From NCBI RefSeq assembly GCF_004025325.1, contig NZ_RSFE01000005.1, positions 179,740 to 243,739 of the forward strand: 64,000 bases of DNA, written 5' to 3'. Each line of letters opens with the position of its first letter. The first letter of the stretch is position 1. The notes beneath the pieces were generated by a model that saw only the letters and a program-made list of their open reading frames with translations, ran no database searches and was not told the DNA's origin. Origin of the DNA: Pseudidiomarina gelatinasegens (GTDB lineage Bacteria > Pseudomonadota > Gammaproteobacteria > Enterobacterales > Alteromonadaceae). This document shows positions 59,883 through 64,000 of the stretch, one piece after another. The translations under genes and the position numbers were made by a program.

Positions 59883-62800
59883 CCCCACACAAGATCCACA
59901 CCCCGTAGCCCTGCACTGTCTGACCAACTTCAGTTTTTTGCGCGGCGGTTCCCACCCACATGAATTGGTTGAGCAAGCCTGCACACTGGGGTATCAGGCT
60001 TTAGCAGTAACCGATGAATGCTCGGTTGCCGGTGTTGTACGTGCTTATGTGGCGGCGCGAGATAAACCACTGCGGTTAATCATCGGCAGTGAATTTAAAC
60101 TCGATACGCTGGGTACCTTCATTGTCTTAGCGCGCAACCGAACCGGTTATGCCCAGTTATGTCAGTTGATAACCATAGCGCGCAATCGGTGCAAGAAAGG
60201 TCATTATCAGGTGAGCCTTGATGACTTTATCGGAACCCTTGATGACTGCTTATTGCTCTGGCGGCCAGCAAACACCGAGCTTACGGCAACTATCGCTCGC
60301 TTGCAGGAAGCGTTTCCGCAACGTTTGTGGTTTGCTTATAGCCGTCATTATGGCGCCAACGACGCCAACAATTACATGCGTTACCAACAACTTAGTGCCA
60401 CCTACCAAGTGCCCGTGGCCGCGGTTTGTGAGGTGTGCTATCACGCGCCGCAACGGCAGCCGTTGCATGACATTTTGGTGGCTATTCGCCAGCGGCAGCC
60501 GCTTAGCACCCAAGTCGCTCAACTCAAACCCAACCAAGATTATTGCCTGCGCCCTGCTTCACAACTTATGCAGTGCTATCCCCACAGCTGGCTTGCACAA
60601 AGCGCTGTGATTGCTCAGCAATGCTGCTTTTGTTTAAGTGAATTACGTTATGACTATCCAGCAGAACTGGTTCCTGAAGGCCAAACGGCTACAGCTTATC
60701 TGCGCGAGTTAACCTATGCTGGGGCTCGTCTTCGTTTTCCAAGCGGCTTGCGTGATGATGTGAAAGCCAAACTTGAAAAAGAACTGCAACTCATCGCGCA
60801 ACTGCATTACGAATATTTCTTTTTAACCATTCATGATTTGGTGCAGTTTGCCCAGCAGCGCGGCATCTTATATCAAGGCCGAGGTTCAGCAGCCAATTCG
60901 GTGGTTTGCTACTGTTTGCAAATCACCGCGGTGAACCCTGATCAAGTTGATGTGCTATTTGAGCGCTTTATTTCCGCGGAACGCGATGAACCACCAGATA
61001 TTGATGTCGACTTTGAACACGAGCGCCGTGAAGAAGTGATTCAATATATATATCGCAAGTACGGTCGTCATCGAGCTGCATTGGCGGCTACGGTTATTCG
61101 TTATCGTTTACGCAGCGGCTTACGTGATGTGGGTAAAGCGCTTGGCTATCACGAGCAGGAGTTGCGGCACTATGTACGGCAAATCGACCGGCGCGATACC
61201 GAGCAAGGTTGGCAACAACAATTGCTCGCGAAAGTGCCTGGGCTGGGAGAAACCCACCGTGGGCGCTGCCTAATTAAGTTAACCGAGGCTATTTTAGGTT
61301 TTCCCCGTCATTTATCGCAGCATGTGGGTGGCTTTGTGATAGCGGCCACGCAACTTTCCGAACTGGTGCCGGTAGAAAATGCCAGCATGCCGCAGCGTAC
61401 GGTTATTCAATGGGACAAAGACGATTTAGAAACCTTACGCTTGATAAAAGTTGATGTGCTAGCGCTGGGTATGCTGACTGCATTACGCAAAATGATGAAC
61501 TTGGTGCAGCAGCACCATCAGCGCGCAATAGGCTTAGCAGATATTCCTCAAGAAGACCCCGCAGTGTATCAAATGTTGCAACGCGCTGACTCCATTGGGG
61601 TGTTTCAAATTGAGTCACGCGCACAGATGAACATGTTGCCGCGGCTACGGCCTTGCACCTTTTATGATCTGGTGGTGCAAATTGCAATTGTTCGGCCCGG
61701 GCCTATTCAAGGCGACATGGTGCACCCTTATTTGCGTCGCCGCGCTGGTATAGAACCTATTACATTTCCCAGTGAGGCGGTACGGCAAGTACTTGAACGC
61801 ACTTTAGGGGTGCCGATTTTCCAAGAGCAAGTGATTAAGCTGGCAATGGTGGCTGCTGGTTTCAGTGGGGGCGAAGCTGATCAGCTTCGGCGTGCTATGG
61901 CCAACTGGAAGAGCTCAGGTGAACTGCGCCAGTTTGAGGATAAGCTTATTCAAGGCATGCGTGAACGAGGGTATAGCGATGAGTTTGCGCAGCGTATCTT
62001 TCAACAAATATGTGGTTTTGGGGAGTACGGCTTCCCCGAGTCGCATTCGGCGAGTTTTGCAAACTTAGCCTATGCGTCCGCTTGGTTTAAGCACTATTAT
62101 CCCGAAGCTTTCTATTGCGCCCTGCTCAATAGTTTACCCATGGGCTTTTATTCAGCCAATCAGCTGATACAAGATGCCCGTCGCCATCACGTTACGATAC
62201 TGCCAGCGGATATACAGCGCAGTGACTGGCATCATCAACTTGAGGCTGGCCACCGTGGGGTGCAGTTGCGTCTGGGGTTACGGCTAATAAAAGGCTTAAA
62301 CCAAACGCGCATGGAACAGCTACTGTGCAAGCGACCTGCACAAGGCTTTCAAGGGTTATCCGAGCTAAGAGAGTTGGGTATCAGCGGCACCGAACTGCAC
62401 AAACTTGCCGCGGCAGATGTACTCGGAGAGCTAGCTGGCCATCGTTATCAAAGCCAATGGCAAAGCTTAGCCTTGCAAGCCGAGCAACTGCCCTTGTTCG
62501 CAGCTTGCGAATCGAATGAGTTGATAGCGCCAATGCAAGCGCCCGACGAGTTTCAAGATATTGCCGTGGATTATCGAACCACGGGCGTATCTTTGCGGCG
62601 TCATCCATTGGCTTTATTGCGTGAACGTAGTGAGCTTAAAGGGTATAAGTTAGCCAGCGAATTAGCCCAATGCCGACATAAGCAGATTATCCGCGTGGCC
62701 GGGCTTGTCACTTGCCGGCAGCGACCGGGCACAGCTTCTGGCGTAACCTTTGTGACACTTGAAGACGAAAGCGGTTTAATCAATATAGTGATTTGGCAGC

Positions 62801-62973
62801 ATACCGCACGTGCATTCCGGCATACTTATTTAACTGCGCAGCTGCTAAAGGTAAAAGGTGTGGTTGAAATTCATGGTGACGTTATTCATGTTATTGCTGG
62901 GCAGCTTGAGGATGGCACCGAACAGCTAGCGCACCTAGGTATGGAAGCTAACCGTTCGCGTGATTTTCATTAA
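59866..62973 (+). CDS. dnaE2: Error-prone DNA polymerase DnaE2
   Basis: 1035 residues from ATG 59866, overlapping imuB by 17 bp. Order: PHP domain ('ALHCLTNFSFLRGGSHPHELV'), polymerase catalytic core with 'PPDIDVDFEHERREEV' holding the catalytic Asp pair and 'QGRGSAANSVVCY', then a C-terminal OB fold ('RPGTASGVTFVTLEDESG'). QLPLF at residues 874-878 resembles a beta-clamp binding motif. It performs SOS-induced, mutagenic lesion bypass. Shorter than replicative DnaE, as usual for this family. Confidence 0.95.
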   Translation: MAGSANPTQDPHPVALHCLTNFSFLRGGSHPHELVEQACTLGYQALAVTDECSVAGVVRAYVAARDKPLRLIIGSEFKLDTLGTFIVLARNRTGYAQLCQLITIARNRCKKGHYQVSLDDFIGTLDDCLLLWRPANTELTATIARLQEAFPQRLWFAYSRHYGANDANNYMRYQQLSATYQVPVAAVCEVCYHAPQRQPLHDILVAIRQRQPLSTQVAQLKPNQDYCLRPASQLMQCYPHSWLAQSAVIAQQCCFCLSELRYDYPAELVPEGQTATAYLRELTYAGARLRFPSGLRDDVKAKLEKELQLIAQLHYEYFFLTIHDLVQFAQQRGILYQGRGSAANSVVCYCLQITAVNPDQVDVLFERFISAERDEPPDIDVDFEHERREEVIQYIYRKYGRHRAALAATVIRYRLRSGLRDVGKALGYHEQELRHYVRQIDRRDTEQGWQQQLLAKVPGLGETHRGRCLIKLTEAILGFPRHLSQHVGGFVIAATQLSELVPVENASMPQRTVIQWDKDDLETLRLIKVDVLALGMLTALRKMMNLVQQHHQRAIGLADIPQEDPAVYQMLQRADSIGVFQIESRAQMNMLPRLRPCTFYDLVVQIAIVRPGPIQGDMVHPYLRRRAGIEPITFPSEAVRQVLERTLGVPIFQEQVIKLAMVAAGFSGGEADQLRRAMANWKSSGELRQFEDKLIQGMRERGYSDEFAQRIFQQICGFGEYGFPESHSASFANLAYASAWFKHYYPEAFYCALLNSLPMGFYSANQLIQDARRHHVTILPADIQRSDWHHQLEAGHRGVQLRLGLRLIKGLNQTRMEQLLCKRPAQGFQGLSELRELGISGTELHKLAAADVLGELAGHRYQSQWQSLALQAEQLPLFAACESNELIAPMQAPDEFQDIAVDYRTTGVSLRRHPLALLRERSELKGYKLASELAQCRHKQIIRVAGLVTCRQRPGTASGVTFVTLEDESGLINIVIWQHTARAFRHTYLTAQLLKVKGVVEIHGDVIHVIAGQLEDGTEQLAHLGMEANRSRDFH

Positions 62974-62989
62974 TACCCCAAAGCGCAAT

Positions 62990-63538
62990 TCAAACTGGCG
63001 TTACGTGCAGCCGATAATCTTCTTTCAAGGTTACATAGTTTTCTGCCGACTGCGGTAGAAAATTCAATTCGGCTTGCGAGAGCTTTCTTGCCTCTTTGAT
63101 TGGGCTGCCTACATATAAGTAGCCACTGCGGAGCGTTTTGCCGGGCGGCACTAAACTGCCAGCACCAATGATCACATCATCCTCAACCACGGCACCATCC
63201 ATAATCACAGCGGACATGCCAATTAATACCCGGCTACCAATCTCGCATCCATGCAACATCACATGGTGGCCAACGGTCACGTCGTCGCCGATAATAAGCG
63301 GATGCCCTGCCGGGTTGCCTTCGCTAATACGGCTGACATGCAGCACGCAATTGTCTTGAACATTGGTACGCGCACCAATCTGAATGAAGTTAACGTCACC
63401 ACGCGCTGCAACCAATGGCCAGATACTGCTGTGCTCGCCAATACGAACATCGCCAACAATAACAGCGCTATCGTCAATATAAACATGTTCACCCAGTTGT
63501 GGCTCAATACCACGATAACTACGAATATCTCCACTCAT
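62990..63538 (-). CDS. yrdA: Gamma-carbonic-anhydrase-like hexapeptide protein (YrdA type)
   Basis: 182 residues from ATG 63538 (AGAGG nine bases upstream; ATG 63544 is an alternative). A left-handed beta-helix of hexapeptide repeats with 'GARTNVQDNCVLHV' and 'VTVGHHVMLHGCEIG', which hold the three zinc-binding His of gamma carbonic anhydrases. Close to E. coli YrdA in sequence and in sitting next to an rRNA operon. Whether it hydrates CO2 is unproven for this subfamily. Confidence 0.92.
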   Translation of the reverse strand: MSGDIRSYRGIEPQLGEHVYIDDSAVIVGDVRIGEHSSIWPLVAARGDVNFIQIGARTNVQDNCVLHVSRISEGNPAGHPLIIGDDVTVGHHVMLHGCEIGSRVLIGMSAVIMDGAVVEDDVIIGAGSLVPPGKTLRSGYLYVGSPIKEARKLSQAELNFLPQSAENYVTLKEDYRLHVTPV

Positions 63539-63718
63539 GGCCATTTACCTCTAGAATCTCTATAAAATGTTAGCTTTTTGATCTGTTCATTGAATACCTT
63601 AAAGACTAGCAGAAAGCCCCATTGCTGGCGAATCAGACAAAAGGCGTAGCTTTTTACAGCGCTTCGTTCACAAAACCAGCAGTCAGCAAAAAAACACCTA
63701 AAAATGTCAAAAAGGCGC

Positions 63719-63746
63719 TTGACGCGGCGAGTTAAATCTCTAAAAT
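63719..63746 (+). promoter_or_regulatory. rRNA operon promoter P1
   Basis: TTGACG (63719-63724) and TAAAAT (63741-63746), 16 bp apart, followed by the GC-rich discriminator GCGCCCC typical of stringently controlled rRNA promoters. An A-rich stretch (63689-63716) upstream could be an UP element. Confidence 0.8.
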
Positions 63747-63822
63747 GCGCCCCACGCTTGAGGCAGGCAACGAAGCCGCCAAAAGCAGACGTTTTGAGTC
63801 TTAAAAATTTTAGCCGAAAGGC

Positions 63823-63850
63823 TTGACACAAAACGCCAAGGCTGTAGAAT
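63823..63850 (+). promoter_or_regulatory. rRNA operon promoter P2
   Basis: TTGACA (63823-63828) and TAGAAT (63845-63850), 16 bp apart, then a GCGC discriminator. An AT-rich TTAAAAATTTTA (63801-63812) lies just upstream as a likely UP element. Confidence 0.85.
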
Positions 63851-64000
63851 GCGCAGCCTCGCTCAACGAAGCGAACGCTCTTTAACAATATACCAAGCCA
63901 AGCAAACTGTGTGGGCACTTACCGGATTCAGGCAAGTAATACTTGAAAGGTACGGAACCTCTAGCGAGGGAAAGTACACCTGACTGATTGGAAAAGTGCT
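63851..64000 (+). other. 16S rRNA operon leader with boxB/boxA antitermination sites
   Basis: After P2 a boxB-like hairpin (CGCT-CAACGA-AGCG, 63860-63873) is followed by boxA CGCTCTTTAACA (63876-63887), the Nus-factor antitermination signals of rRNA operons. The rest is 16S leader; the conserved start of mature 16S rRNA (AGAGTTTGATC) is not reached, so no rRNA gene is annotated. No protein gene is supported between 63545 and 64000. Confidence 0.9.

Noticed and set aside
63535..63918. Minus-strand open frame of 127 codons over the rRNA promoter region
   Set aside because: It covers both rRNA promoters, boxB and boxA, has a low-complexity composition and no recognisable domain; the regulatory reading explains the sequence.
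63876..64000. 16S rRNA gene start
   Set aside because: The mature 5' end sequence is not reached; only leader is present.

Overview
This window looks like the chromosomal replication-origin region of a gammaproteobacterium close to the marine Alteromonadales. Protein families and gene order resemble Idiomarina and its relatives, but that is judged from memory of the families, not from a search. The order mioC - oriC - mnmG - rsmG - parA - parB - atpIBEFHAGDC - glmU - glmS matches the E. coli origin neighbourhood, apart from parAB. The right side repeats two more E. coli neighbourhoods: srkA - dsbA - acyltransferase, and a gamma-carbonic-anhydrase gene (yrdA type) next to an rRNA operon. No prophage, insertion sequence, CRISPR array or tRNA was seen.

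Layout. 1-1190: start of an exported M1 peptidase, running off the left edge. 1.4-3.3 kb: MASE1 protein with a degenerate GGDEF domain, then a MioC flavodoxin. 3253-3616: oriC, with DnaA boxes, ten GATC sites and AT-rich 13-mers. 3.6-7.9 kb: mnmG-rsmG-parA-parB. 7.9-14.9 kb: complete F1Fo ATP synthase operon. 15-18.5 kb: glmU-glmS and a zinc-ribbon protein. 18.5-26.6 kb: PadR regulator with a permease-prefix membrane protein and a double palindromic operator, small membrane proteins, YghU-type GST, BON lipoprotein, YccF, oxidoreductase, phospholipase A1, thioesterase-like protein, ChaC-like protein and a methyltransferase. 26.6-34 kb: large EAL sensor, DUF2157-like protein, CDF metal transporter, a pair of bacterial PH proteins and a DJ-1 family protein. 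34-37.3 kb: exported DUF4168 protein divergent from a histidine kinase / sigma54 activator pair. 37.3-41 kb: a TonB receptor resembling the PQQ importer PqqU, in an operon with a PQQ-dependent sugar dehydrogenase. 41-43.3 kb: oxyR divergent from ahpC-ahpD. 43.5-44.8 kb: M20-type amidohydrolase. 44.8-53.5 kb: minus-strand signalling block (exported protein, FHA-GAF, Ser/Thr kinase-TPR, histidine kinase, LuxR-type regulator) preceded by an SLH-bearing subtilase. 53.6-57.7 kb: ccoG, srkA, dsbA and an acyltransferase. 57.8-63 kb: SOS-controlled imuA-imuB-dnaE2. 63-64 kb: gamma-carbonic anhydrase, then tandem rRNA promoters, boxB/boxA and 16S leader. The 16S gene itself lies beyond the right edge.

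The most interesting systems are: (1) the overlapping minus-strand operon joining a Ser/Thr kinase, FHA-GAF protein, two-component pair and exported protein, next to a secreted SLH protease; (2) a ZraPSR-like arrangement in which a DUF4168 periplasmic protein has a near-perfect sigma54 promoter facing an NtrC-type two-component system across a 21-bp palindrome; (3) the aldose dehydrogenase - PqqU-like receptor operon, which suggests scavenging of external PQQ; and (4) a very well preserved oriC. Several start codons were moved inward to codons with a better Shine-Dalgarno sequence.
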